Positions 23,644 to 35,614 of a stretch of DNA of 64,000 bases are shown piece by piece; position 1 is the stretch's first letter; every line of letters starts with the position of its first letter. The stretch is from Plasmodium malariae (Eukaryota; Apicomplexa; Aconoidasida; Haemosporida; Plasmodiidae). The position numbers and the translations under genes are program-made. Under the pieces are notes generated by a model. It did no database searches, had not been told where the DNA came from, and saw only the letters and a program-made list of their open reading frames with translations. Location: contig NC_041788.1 of NCBI RefSeq assembly GCF_900090045.1, positions 1,798,001 through 1,862,000 of the forward strand, written 5' to 3'.

Positions 23644-24441
23644 ATGAGGGTAAACTTTTTCATCTTTATTTTCATAACTTTGCTCACTTACAATCCCATA
23701 TTTTCATATAGAAGATTAACGGACTTAAATAGCTTGAAAAGCATACCGCAAAGTTTAAAGCCAATAAAACCAGTATATGTTCATATTACACATATGTACA
23801 TATTACACCTAATTTTTTTTTTTTTTTTTTTTCCATTATTATTATAAGCCATTTTTTCCCATTCATTTCATTCTTTTCTTCCTTTCCCTTTTAATTTTTT
23901 TTTCTTAATTTTATTTTATTAACAGACAAGATTTCAACAAAGGAGAGCACACATTGAAGTCACCACAGCTGAAAAAGTAAAATATATTCGTCTTAATTAA
24001 AAACAATGTTTCATATATCAGCATTCTGAATATGTATTTTCTCAATTTTGTAATATTAAAAGTGTTATAATTTTTTAATAAAAAGACTTTTTTCTTTTTC
24101 TGTCCATATTTTATATGTACAAAATAATCAATATATGTACATATTTCTCCTCTTACTTTTAATGCGCACACTAAACAGAAATATAAAAATATGATAAAAT
24201 TTGCTCCTTAAAATTATTTGCATACATGAAACGCTTTCACCTAATAAAAGTTGCATCATAAAATATATTTAATTTATTTTCTTCCTTTTAGATGAAAGTT
24301 GATATAGGTGATTGGCTTATTAATATAACATACAAAATACCAAGTAATAATACAGAAAAAATCAAAAGTATCGATATATACTCAATGACCTTCCCCAATA
24401 CGGAGTTGGAAGAATTTAAAGAGTATCTGTTAGAAGATTAA
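23644..24441 (+). CDS. Short protein with signal-type leader, possibly apicoplast-targeted
   Basis: Three phase-0 exons, 23644-23772, 23926-23976 and 24292-24441, give 109 residues. The N-terminus is a signal peptide (MRVNFFIFIFITLLTYNPIFS) followed by a basic, acid-poor stretch (YRRLTDLNSLKSIPQSLKPI, then TRFQQRRAHIEV). That is the bipartite layout expected for apicoplast import. The mature part is about 50 residues (VDIGDWLINITYKI, then NTEKIKSIDIYSMTFPN) and ends LEEFKEYLLED. I do not recognise the family; it is small enough to be a ribosomal or accessory subunit. Secretory (non-plastid) destination is the alternative. Confidence 0.65.
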
Positions 24442-26142
24442 TCATATATTGGTGTAAGAACAAAGAAAAATAAGAAAAATGCTTCAATTAAATTTTTTAA
24501 AAAAGAATGATTAAGCAGCAGATTGAGAAAAATGCACAAATTCCTTTTTATATATAAAAAAATTTGCGTTCTACAGTATTTTCCTTCAATCATTGAATTA
24601 AAGCATATGCTTACAGACACGTATACATATAATCATGAACATACAAATATAGAAACTCATTAAGGCAATTTATTTTTCATCATAAACTTTCAATCTACTT
24701 AATTCTTTTTTAATGTAGAACTATGAAGATATGAAAAGGAAATTTTAAATCTTATGCATGCGTAACATTTACACAGTTACTCTTAGGAACTAATGGTGTG
24801 TCTAATTATATATCACAAAATAGAATTTCACATCAGCTTAGGGAAAAAAAAAAAAAAAAATATATATATGTACACTATATTATGGATTTGCAAAAGAGTG
24901 TTATTATTACAAAATTCAAAAAAAAGGATAAATAAAATGAGTCAAAATTTAAATTCGTCCATATAAACAAACCATATAAAGTATTCCTAAACAAGCCGCT
25001 TTAACATTTTACGCTTCTCCATTTTTTTATTCTTCTTTCACGCTTTATATCATTAAAAAGAAAAAAAAAAAAAAAATTAACATCTTTTCCCTTTATTGCT
25101 CTTTTCATGATAATACAAAAATTACATGTTGAACGGTCTTAAAAATTAAATAGTAATAAACATGATATAAATTTATATCATAAAAGAAATATATTTATTA
25201 TATATTTTTTTTTTTTTCTTTTTGATATACCCCAATTTTAATCATGTTTTTTCTTTTTTTTTTATAACATTTAAAAACACTTTATTATCGCATTTTTTTC
25301 TAATAAAAATGAAATACACAATTTTTTAGATTTAATATTAAATATAGGAATCATAATATCATGTGTTAAAAAAAAAAATAAATAAATAAAATAAATCAAC
25401 AGTTTTTCAACATCTATTCCTTACTTCATTAAATAAAACGAAAATACGAAAAAAATTATAATTAGAACAACAACGAAAAAAAAAAAGTAGTGTTATAAAT
25501 TTTTTTTATCCTATCGTGCTTGTTAAGTCGCAGGAACACATTTTGTTGCTATAGTATATTTACCTAAGTATATATATATACAAAATACATACATATATAC
25601 AAGTTTAGGTTAATCTAACTATATGTAACAATTCCATATGTATATATGAAAAAGAATTTTAAGAAATGCGGGTTTTCTTTTTTTATAAGCTACATTTAAA
25701 GAAAGGAAAAAAAAAATTTTTTTTTTGAGTAAAAGAATTTTTAAGGATGTACAAAAAAAGTCTTTTGTTACATATTAATTTGGTTATATTCAAAAGTATT
25801 CGTATATAAAATACATACACGTATATTAATTTTTTTTTTTTTTTCCTTTTTTTTACGTATTTAAAAAAATAAAGAAAAGAGGGGTCAATAAATGAAAAAT
25901 TAAATTTTTAATATAAAATATTCTAAAGATTTTTTGAGTATTTGCAACTTGTGATATATATGTTAACATATACATAATTGTACATATATATTTATGTAAA
26001 TGTATTTATGTGTTTGTATTAATGTATATATATTTATGAACGTGTTGATGCGTTTATTTTTCTATGTATATATTTTTTTTTACAAAAATTTTTACTTACA
26101 AATATTTATTAATATCCTGTATGTTACATATTTAATTAAAAA
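24442..26142. other. AT-rich intergenic sequence, 1.7 kb
   Basis: Many A and T homopolymers (24843, 25060, 25206, 25830) and no coding-like frame of note. The right part should hold the promoter of the membrane protein at 26143. Confidence 0.5.
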
Positions 26143-26387
26143 ATGGATATGGAAATTAAAGAGTTTGATAAATTGTCAGGGTTTAGAATTAAATGCACAA
26201 AGGATTTGATTTTTAAGGGAAGTATAAGTGCTATTGTTGGTATGATATTAGGTATAATGTGTTCACTGATAGTTAACTGTACGTTAGTTGAAGTTTCCTT
26301 ATCGAAATTTTTTTCTATGGTAAGTTGAACAGTGTGATTTTTTCTTACAGTTTTATGCATATGAAGATATATATATACATACATATG

Positions 26388-26440
<53 letters not shown>

Positions 26441-27394
26441 CATATTTGTATTATATAATATTATTTTTGCCTGCCCCCCTTTCTTTTTTTTTTTAGTACT
26501 TTGGTATATTATTTATAATAGTTGGAATTATAATTTTCTGGAGATTAACTGCTAACGTAATTGATGAAGCAGAAAATAGAAGAAGTCAACTGATGATCTT
26601 AGCAGCATTGGTACAATTCAATACATATATGTTTATTTATTTTGTGTGTATAAATAAATAAATGTCCATGTGTATGTATGTATTTGCATATATGTATATG
26701 TGCTTGCATTTCACTTTTCAGATAGTATTTTCGGGGATTTTATGCTTATTTTTTGATCGCTCTTGGTTATTTTCCTTATCACCCTTATCAAAAGTTCCCA
26801 TTTATTGTATATTGGGAATTAGCATATCTTTTGCCTTAACATTCAGCTTAATAGATTTGATAAATTACTTAATAGGCTTTATTGAAGGATCGATAACAAG
26901 ACCGTTTATTGAATCCGTAGCTCAGGTATCACTTGCAAGCTTAAGGAAACACGTTACAAAACGGAAAATGTGTTAGTGTGTACCTACATATATATACATA
27001 TATATGTTTACGTATATATGCATTTGTACACTGTTTTGTGAATACTTCGCAGGTGTATTTGATATTATTATTCACCATAACAATGGGAGGAATATTCGGA
27101 TTTATTTTTGGACTTTTGGATGTAGAAGATGAATCGTCTCATCATATTCGCTTGGCATTGATGAAGGCTGAAAATTGTTGTTTTCCCTTGGGCGCCATTT
27201 TAGGAGGAATAGTAAAAATTTAGTATTTTTTTTACATGCTTTTCGTTATATTTATATTATTTTCTTTTTATATTCTTTAATTTTGTCCTTTTTCGTTTTA
27301 TTTTATTTAGGCTGGTTTTGGAAATGAAATTTTTAGGCAACAGAGCGAGGCGTACAAAATAGAAAACGTTACTGAATTTGATGATGAAGTTTGA
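26143..27394 (+). CDS. Conserved multi-pass membrane protein, unknown function
   Basis: Five phase-0 exons (26143-26319, 26497-26610, 26722-26925, 27053-27211, 27311-27394) give 245 residues. A short cytosolic-type N-terminus is followed by hydrophobic segments ISAIVGMILGIMCSLIV, GILFIIVGIIIFWRL, IVFSGILCLFFDRSWLFSL, VPIYCILGISISFALTFSLI and YLILLFTITMGGIFGFIF. Further along is GAILGGIAGFGNEIF. The tail is acidic (KIENVTEFDDEV). Every intron falls between codons, an unusually regular pattern, with borders in or near membrane helices. The glycine-rich helices (GMILGI, GGIFGFIFG) suggest tight helix packing. I recognise no transporter or enzyme signature. The gene is clearly real. Confidence 0.75.
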
Positions 27395-28216
27395 AAGGTT
27401 CAATTTTTTGTATTTTTCTGTTTTTTTTTTTTTCCAGCTTTTCTTTTTTTTTTTTTTCGAAGTTTTAAAATAAATATAGAATAATTCAAATGGAATAGTA
27501 AAAATTAAAGTTATCAAAATATAATGACAAAATGGAAGATAACATTTTTTTTATATGCTTATAATATATATACATATATATTTCTCACTGTTTTTTTTCC
27601 TTTTTTTTTTTTTTTTTGTCCAGTTGTTTATTGTTTTTGTTTTATATTTTACTTTTTATAATAATTGGTGTATTTTCCCTTTTATTTTTTATTTTAATTA
27701 TATGTTGTTTTTATTTTCATGCAAAACATAAAAAATGTGTAAACTTTAAAAAAAAAAAAAAATCAATAAAACTTGTTCTATATTGTTTTAATGTAAATTT
27801 TTATTAAAAAAAAAAAAACAAATAGGAATTTCTTTATACTTAATTCAAGACTTTCAATTTACCGTCCTAGAGACTGCAAATAATGAAACATTTATTTTGC
27901 ATCCACGCATTAGCTATGAAATGCTTCTTTTTTTACGAAAGAATATTAAAAGATTTGAACAAAGCAGCTTAACGAATGTGCCAAAATATTTTTATCTAAA
28001 AAAATGAAAAAATAATTTTATTGTTTTTTAATGAAATATAATTGCGAATCTGTACTAAGTGATACATAAATATCCATATGAATATACGTAAATACATACA
28101 TGCGACCGTAGTATTATTTTTATCCCCAATTAAAATTTTAGCAAATCTTTAGAAATAGGGTGAACCAAGAAATCAAACAAACATTACATGTACGCATATT
28201 AACATATATTATTATG

Positions 28217-28257
<41 letters not shown>

Positions 28258-28487
28258 ATTAATAAGCACACACTAAAGTATACATATATTTATTAACACC
28301 CAATTAATTTAAAATTAAAAGAATCAAAACAAAAGCAGCATTATTATTCCTTCATCTCGAACACTATAAACATGAATATACGTTTGTATACTTAATAGAT
28401 ATATAAAAAATATATAACCACTACAGGAGCTCTTTTTTTTTTTTTTACTGATACTTATTAATCCTATATATTCCCTTTTTCGAAACA
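27395..28487. other. AT-rich intergenic sequence
   Basis: A T tract of about 33 bases lies near 28220, with further T tracts at 27420 and 27600. The last few hundred bases should contain the peroxiredoxin promoter. No gene seen. Confidence 0.5.
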
Positions 28488-29126
28488 ATGAAGATCTTAA
28501 ACAAGTTATATAATAATGCGTTCAGAACATCAAGGAGAGCCTTTTCTTTAGTAACAAAAAATGCCCACGATTTTAGCGCCCAAGGATTAAACAAGAATAA
28601 TGAAATTATAAATGTACAATTGTCATCATTTTTTGGTCAGAAATATTGTTGTTTATTATTTTATCCCTTAAATTATACGTTTGTGTGTCCAACGGAAATA
28701 ATAGAATTCAATAAACATATAAAATCTTTTGAAGATAGAAACGTGGAGTTATTAGGAATATCAGTAGATTCTGTTTATAGTCATTTGGCATGGAAAAATA
28801 TGCCAATTGAAAAAGGGGGCATAGGGAATGTCAATTTTACCCTAATATCTGATATAAATAAAGATATTTCAAAAAATTATAATGTACTATACGAAAATTC
28901 TTTTGCCTTAAGAGGTCTTTTTTTAATAGATTTAAATGGAAAAATTAGGCATAAAACTGTGAACGACTTATCAATTGGGAGAAATGTAAATGAAGTCTTA
29001 AGAATAATAGATTCTATAATCCATGTTGATAATAGTGGAGATGTGTGTCCAATCAACTGGAAAAAAGGAGATAAATCATTTAAACCGAACAATGAATCTT
29101 TGTTGAATTATTTAAATGAGGGATAA
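28488..29126 (+). CDS. TPx2: Mitochondrial 2-Cys peroxiredoxin (thioredoxin peroxidase 2)
   Basis: Thioredoxin-dependent peroxidase that reduces H2O2 and organic hydroperoxides. Single exon, 212 residues. The N-terminal 25 residues (MKILNKLYNNAFRTSRRAFS) form a basic mitochondrial presequence. The peroxidatic cysteine is in FYPLNYTFVCPTEIIEFN (Cys 67) and the resolving cysteine in GDVCPINW (about Cys 187), so this is a typical two-Cys enzyme. The GG(L/I)G sensitivity motif is present as GGIG. The C-terminal YF motif that usually accompanies it in hyperoxidation-sensitive eukaryotic enzymes is absent; the tail ends LLNYLNEG. This suggests greater resistance to over-oxidation, as inference. Neighbouring genes are on the same strand but far apart. 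Confidence 0.93.
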   Translation: MKILNKLYNNAFRTSRRAFSLVTKNAHDFSAQGLNKNNEIINVQLSSFFGQKYCCLLFYPLNYTFVCPTEIIEFNKHIKSFEDRNVELLGISVDSVYSHLAWKNMPIEKGGIGNVNFTLISDINKDISKNYNVLYENSFALRGLFLIDLNGKIRHKTVNDLSIGRNVNEVLRIIDSIIHVDNSGDVCPINWKKGDKSFKPNNESLLNYLNEG

Positions 29127-30249
29127 AAAAAAATAGAGCTTTTAAAAAATGCTCCTATGTGTACATATATTAATATTTCTTTTATCGCACACACTTTTAA
29201 AATAAAAAAAAAAAGGAGGAATATTCCGACATAAATATCACATGGAAATTCTCAATTCGGAGTAAGGTCAATAGAAGAAAGCAGAAAGAATAAAAACATA
29301 TATCATAAAACGAGCATGCGGATATATCTACATGTGCGTATCTACCCCTTACTCCATATGCATATGTAAGATCATATATGTATAAATAATAAACAAGTCA
29401 TTAATGCCATTTTTTGTAAACGCTTAGCAATACACGAACAAATGGATAATATTCTTTTATTTAAAAATTTTTTTTTTTTTTTAATTTTAATGCGTTATAA
29501 CTCATTAATGAATAAACTTTAGAATATTCATTCTACACATTTTTGCTAGTCCATTTTTTTGTTATAAGTTCTCATTCGGTTAACGGTCTATTATATGGTA
29601 ATAATTGGGTATAATTATTTCAATCAATATATTTCGTCCAATTTTACAAAGTATCAATGGGAGAAATTTTTAAATAAAAATTATAACAATACGGAAAAAA
29701 AGAACAACTCACTAATCCATACGATATATCTACATACACAAATACATGTACTGTTAAAAAAGCAACATTAAAAATTCTTACCCATAATGGCATTGCGCAG
29801 AAATGTATGCATACGTAAATATATGTATAGGTATATATATAAAACAAGCATACAAAATAGTCATGCATCTTTTGCTAACTAGAAAGAGTCGACGTTTTTA
29901 GATGAATATCTCCAAAACCCTTTTTCTATTGTGAGTGAAAAAGTAAAAAATTGATACTAATACATATTTTAAATCTACAAAATAACAGTGTGAAGGTTTA
30001 TAGGTACTAAAAGATGTTCCTATAAATGATGTATAAAGTATTCAAAAGTGATAAAAAAAAGAATAAAATGCACATGCATATATATACATATATATACATA
30101 TATATTTATGTATAGAAATTCTTTGTTTTTTATAGAAATAAGACTACAAAATATGTTTTCCCAAAAAATTTAAAATTTGCGAAAGTATTCTTAAAAAATA
30201 AAATAAAATAGATAGATAAATAAATTAATTAGGAAAATAAAAAAAAAAC

Positions 30250-30285
<36 letters not shown>

Positions 30286-30576
30286 TGTTAAGCACTAAAG
30301 TAAAAAAAATTAATGTAAAAGGAATAACTAGGGAAACAAATGTATATATAATGTGAATTTTTGAATACGCCTAATTAAAATTCTGCATATAGAGAAAAAA
30401 ATTTTAATAATCCCTTTAAAATGTGATTAACTGAAGTATTGGGGAAAATTCTTTTTTCTCTTCCTTTATTTTTTTTTTTTTTTATTTTTATGTTTTGTTA
30501 AAAAATAAAATTCTTTTATCGTATAAAAAGGCACGGACGTTATCAAGAAAAAGTTAAGCAGCACTGTGTAGACTAA

Positions 30577-30642
<66 letters not shown>

Positions 30643-30738
30643 TTATTTATTTACTCGTATAGTTATGCACGCATATAGTTTTGTATGCGCGCATGTACGT
30701 AGCTTTATATACATAAATGAGGAGTTAAAGAGACACCC
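29127..30738. other. AT-rich intergenic sequence, 1.6 kb
   Basis: A tract of more than 30 A near 30260 and a (TA)n array at about 30578-30640 just upstream of SUN1. No gene seen. Confidence 0.5.
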
Positions 30739-33698
30739 TTGTGTTTACGTACACGCAAATCTATACTTGAAAACTATACGAAAACATATGTAAGGATAGA
30801 AGAAAAAAAGAGAACTGAAATGTCTACTAACATTAGTAACACCTGTAACCAAAATTTTATAGATGAGGGAAAACATGATAGAGATAATGTAATAAAGGAG
30901 AGATATAATGAGAGTAACAGTACGAGCGATAATAATGAAAAGAGTTCGTTAATACAAGTGTTACACAGCTATGATGATTTTCAAAAAAAAAATATGAATT
31001 ATGGAAAAATAAATCCTTATAAAAGAAGAGAAACGCAATTAGGTAAAATGAGGAAAACGTTAGTAAGACTATTTTCAATTAGTGACTTAGAAATTCATAA
31101 AGAAAATGATGATAGTGAAAAGAACAAAAAAAAGAAGAAAGTAGATACTACAAATTTTCTTACTAGTAGAGCAGCAATGTGGAATGAAGTCGAAAAAAAT
31201 GATGACCCTACTTATGATTTAAAACTAGAAAGCTCTAAGAATAAATCCTTTATAGAAACTATATTAAATTATATATGTTTATTAATAAATGATACTTTAA
31301 ATGATAAAAAAGGAATGACATATATAGCTAGTTTTATGATTATTTTATCTGTTATAATTACTTTTATATCCGGTTTGATTACTCTATTCATGAATACAAG
31401 AGTAGAGCAAAAAAGTAATTGGAAATTAAACACGTCCAAAAATAATTATGACGATATAAATAAGTTTATGAATTATATAAAAGTAGGAGATGAAGATGTT
31501 AATAACAACGATTTTAAACTACAAGCATTATTAGAACAGTTTAAAAATAGCATCCATGAAAGCATGAAAGAAAGCATGAGAGAAAGTATGAAAGAAAATG
31601 TAAAAGAAAGTATGAAAGAAAGTATGAAAGAAAGCACGAATTTGAACTATAAGAATAAAAATGAAAATACTACATTATATGAACTAAATGAAAATTTACA
31701 AAATAAACTAAAAGAATTAGAAAAAAAACTAATAATTAATACTAAAGATATAGATAATTTTAAAACCAATTCTAAAATAGAATTAGAAAATTTAAAAAAA
31801 AAATTACAAGAGATTTATGAATCTTTTCAAAATAAGTTTAAGGATTATGTAAATACTATGGATACTATCAAAAAAGATATGAATAAAAAAAACTCCTATA
31901 TATATGACGTGGAAAGGAAAATAAACAAAAACCAAATAGACATAAAAAAGGACGTTTCTCATAAGGTAGAAAATGAAAAAAAAGAATTACTTGAAACCAT
32001 AAATGAATTACAAAAAAAAATAAAAGGGATAGAATCTAAGTTATCCACTCAGGTGTTCGCGAAGGGTAGAACGGCGGATAAAAAGATAGACAAGGAGATG
32101 GAAGCAACGCCGGACAAAGAGAAGTCAGAAAATGCGGATAAACCGAAGGCAGTAACAACGGACAAAGCGAAACGTAAAAATGAAGAACAAGAGGGAAGTC
32201 AAAACGAAACTGCTGATTCCCTTTGGATATCTGAACATATAAATACCATGCAAAATATACAGAAAGAATTGGCTATACTAAAGGAAAGCGCAAAAAAATC
32301 CTCTACTTCCGTAGATGTTATATTTCCATCAATTGAACAAAAAATATTAAAGAATGTAGAAAACAAAATTAAGTATTATTTAGAAATATATAAAAAAGAT
32401 ATCATAAGTGAAATTACTGAATCAAAAGTAATATATAATGAAGACAAATACAAAAGAATGACACAAAAGCAAGAAAAAATGCAATTGGAGTTATTAAAAA
32501 CCATTAACAGTCAAATAAAGATACAAACGAAAAGTATCAAAGAAGATTTAGACAAATCCCTAGAAATTATAATAGAGAAAAAACAACTAAAAAATGATAC
32601 TGAATATACTCCTAAAAATGGTGTAGCAAATTATGATTCATTAGAAATTTTACATAAAAAAGTAGATGAATTATATAATGAATTTATATTAGATTACAAT
32701 GAAATAGATTGGGCTTTAGAATCATTAGGAGCAAGAATTGTATATAAAATGACAAGTTCCCCTCTAAATAGAAATGACTTTATAGAAAAGTTTTTAAATC
32801 ACCTTGCATCCTTTTTACCATCAGAAGAAATTTATGGAATGATCAAACCAATGGGTAAGGATCCGTCTATCATTTTGAAGCCATCAAATTTTCCTGGTGA
32901 TTGTTTTTCTTTTAACGGAAGTAAAGGAAAAATAACAATACATCTTCCAGCTACTATTGATGTAACATCTATTTCAATTCAACATGTCCATGAAAATATT
33001 AGTAATAATTCAAATGCAACACCAAAATATTTTTCCGTATATGGTATTGTTGATTTAAATTGGCCTGAACAATTTGAGCATAATGACATTAATTATGACG
33101 ACTTTAAAAATAGCTCTTTATATTCTTGTTTGCATTCAGTTTACGGAAAAATGCAGTCAAAGTATATTTTAGAAAAATGGTTAAAAGATAATAAAACCCC
33201 CAATCTTATACATATAGGTGATTTTTACTTTGACCGAAAAAAAAGAATATCCAGTTACCCTACCAAACACTGTTTTCCTATAAAGAGGTAAGCGCTGAAA
33301 AAATAAACACAAAAAAAAAAAAAAAAAAAAGTAGAGAAGAAGATGAATTTCGTCCTGTCCTTATTATTTGCCATTTTGATAGGCGATTATCCTTTTTGTA
33401 TACTACAGAAAGTCACGAACTAAGCTACATCAGAGAATTTAACTCATTTCATTCTTATTTTATTCTATTCTATTCTATTCTATTCTATTCCATTTATATT
33501 ATTTTATTCTATTTAATTTATTTTATCCATTTTTATTTTATGTTATTCAATTTATTTAATTTTATTCATTATTATTATATTTTTTTTTTCTATTCTGGCA
33601 GAATAATTTTTGAATTCACAGAAAATTATGGTGCTCCCTACACTTGTGTGTACAGACTAAAGGTTCATGGCAAAAAATGCGTACGGAAATATAAGTAA
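30739..33698 (+). CDS. SUN1: SUN-domain nuclear envelope protein (SUN1)
   Basis: Inner nuclear membrane protein of the LINC type. Two exons, 30739-33287 and 33602-33698, join as AG|A ATA (881 residues from the first Met; a start at Met 28, position 30820, is also possible). A basic N-terminal nucleoplasmic part precedes one membrane helix (residues about 194-218). Then come repeated K/R-E-S-M units (about 271-300) and several hundred residues of coiled coil with a charged break at about 435-490. The C-terminal SUN domain has PGDCFSFNGSKGKITIHLP, SISIQHVHENIS and PKYFSVYG. Exon 2 supplies the final strand FEFTENYGAPYTCVYRLKVHG, with its conserved CVYR. In rodent malaria parasites SUN1 organises nuclear envelope and spindle in male gametogenesis (recalled). 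Confidence 0.92.
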
Positions 33699-33716
33699 AA
33701 TGGTATAACTTCGTCA

Positions 33717-33753
<37 letters not shown>

Positions 33754-34783
33754 TCTACCTCATTTGGTTTTACACTTTAACAATGATATATACATATTCA
33801 ATCATATATGTGTATACATATATGATTGAATATGTATATTATAATTTTTTCATTAAGTTTATGATGTTTATTCATGTCCCCCACTTTATTTATGCAAACT
33901 ATCTATAGCTAAGTTTGCTCCTTCATTTTCTTGTATTCTTATTTTTGCTTCCCTTTTATTTTCCGCATTCTTTTACTTTCCTAGCTCCATTTATCCTGAT
34001 CGCTCTTTTTACTTTTTTTTACATTCATGCGGCATATTCTTCAACAAACATGATATTGTCATATATTATGAAATTTTAATTTATCATGCTCATATATATA
34101 TGCAACTCTTGCAGTTTTGTTAAAGCTTTGATTTGAAAAAAAATATTAAAAAGAATATAAATTTTTCGTTACCGCAATTTTTTCTCCTTACTTTATGTAC
34201 TTATTCGTTATTCATTAATTTATTTTATTTTACTATTTATTATATTATTTTATTTGTTGTTTTATAAATAAAATTACACTCGTATATGTTTGTTTACAAA
34301 AAGAACAGAGGAAAAAAAAAAAAAAAAATGTGAAACATTTACATATGAAATACATGTGCATTTTATAATACCATGATTTACAATGGTTGAATACTGTAAT
34401 AACACAAAAATGGAAAATTTTCTGGAGTGTTAAGATTGATTTTCGCGGTAATATAAATATATAGGGAAAAGTGAGCAGATTAAGATCTTAAAAAGTGAAG
34501 TCATATGTTGTTCATTTCACCCGCCTTTTTAATTTTTTTTTTTTTTTTTTTATAAAGTAACCTTTCTAAATTTCATTCCCCAATCTTCGTTTTTAAGAAC
34601 TTTCTTTATATTTGTTCCCATTTTTACATGTACGTATTTTTTAACAAGAATAGATCGCACATTTATACGTACAAACTCACATATATGAAAAAAAAAAAAA
34701 AAAAAAAATATACCAAAGTACAAAAGAAGGAGCGACATATTAAATTTCCTTTTTATCATATAAGCATTATTTTAACTTTTCTA
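33699..34783. other. Intergenic region with perfect hairpin
   Basis: A T tract follows the SUN1 stop (33720-33752), then the inverted repeat listed separately. 33860-34040 is less AT-rich and probably leader or promoter for CYP32. An open frame continues upstream of the chosen CYP32 start to 34628 but contains a poly-Lys run from a 20-base A tract and is probably untranslated. Confidence 0.5.
33788..33839. repeat. Perfect 23-bp inverted repeat, 6-base loop
   Basis: Left arm 33788-33810 and right arm 33817-33839 are exact reverse complements (core CATATTCAATCATATATG); the loop is TGTATA. It lies about 90 bases after the SUN1 stop codon. The arms include the non-simple core TCAATC, so this is not just a (TA)n run. 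Confidence 0.9.
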
Positions 34784-35614
34784 ATGCTTAATAAAAGTTT
34801 GACGGCAACAAAAATAGTAGGAAAAAAATGCATTAATTGGTGGGGTAATCTACATTTATCATGGAAATTAGCAATAGGTTTTACTATACTTTTTCCACCT
34901 ATGTGGAACTACAACGAAAGAAGGAAAGCAAGAGAAAAACAGATATATTATAACAAATCGATAAAAGATTATGTATTTTTTGACTTTGCAATGGAAAATA
35001 AATATATAGGTAGAGTTTTGATAGGTTTATATTCTGATCAAGTACCTTTATCAGTTGAAAATTTTATTCAGTTAGCGGAAGGTTATAAAATTAAAGATAA
35101 ATATATTGGATATAGAAATACATATATTCACAAAGTATACCCAGGAATTGGTTTAGTAGGTGGAAATGTATTAAATGATAAAGAAGGCTTAAGTATATAT
35201 GGGAAAAAATTTCCTGACGAAAATTTTGATATGGAATTTGTTCAGGATGGTGATGTTGCCTTATATAATGAAGGACCTCATAGCAATTCCTCTCAATTTA
35301 TTATAACTTTTTCCCCTATGCCAATATTGCATAATCATAATGTAGTTATTGGTACTGTTTTAAAAGGTATGGACATAATTCGAAAGATTGAAAATGTCGG
35401 AACAAAATTAGGTAATCCCATGTATGATGTAAAAATTATTAACTGCGGCTTATATAAGAATTTAGAGGAAGATGGCCCCCCTTTTTTTAACGTAACTGAT
35501 ATTTTGGACAAGGACAATAAAAATATTTTATCAAAAAATGAGTTCGAAAATTTAACGGACTCACAAAAGCAATCTCTTATTAATGGTGAGAACAAATTTC
35601 AAATTAAAAAATGA
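34784..35614 (+). CDS. CYP32: Cyclophilin-like protein CYP32, degenerate active site
   Basis: Cyclophilin-fold protein of 276 residues if translation starts at 34784 (MLNKSLTATKIVGKKC); this fits a 32-kDa product. The open frame continues back to 34628, but that part holds a poly-Lys tract. One hydrophobic segment (SWKLAIGFTILFPPMWNY) lies near the N-terminus, so it may be membrane anchored. The cyclophilin domain runs from DYVFFDFAMENKYIGRVLIGLY to KIINCGLYKNL. Active-site residues of cyclophilin A are changed: the HRVIP arginine is Lys (YIHKVYPG), the QGGD glutamine is Val (LVGGNV), and the WLDGKHVVFG tryptophan region reads ILHNHNVVIG. SQFIIT is kept. Peptidyl-prolyl isomerase activity is therefore doubtful; a binding or scaffold role is more likely. 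Confidence 0.88.
   Translation: MLNKSLTATKIVGKKCINWWGNLHLSWKLAIGFTILFPPMWNYNERRKAREKQIYYNKSIKDYVFFDFAMENKYIGRVLIGLYSDQVPLSVENFIQLAEGYKIKDKYIGYRNTYIHKVYPGIGLVGGNVLNDKEGLSIYGKKFPDENFDMEFVQDGDVALYNEGPHSNSSQFIITFSPMPILHNHNVVIGTVLKGMDIIRKIENVGTKLGNPMYDVKIINCGLYKNLEEDGPPFFNVTDILDKDNKNILSKNEFENLTDSQKQSLINGENKFQIKK

Noticed and set aside
30739..30819. First 27 codons of the SUN1 frame as certain coding
   Set aside because: Kept in the feature, but a start at Met 28 is equally possible; the segment has no recognisable signal and cannot be decided by sequence alone.
34628..34783. N-terminal extension of CYP32
   Set aside because: Contains an A tract read as poly-Lys, and the internal Met gives the expected 32-kDa size, so the extension is probably untranslated.
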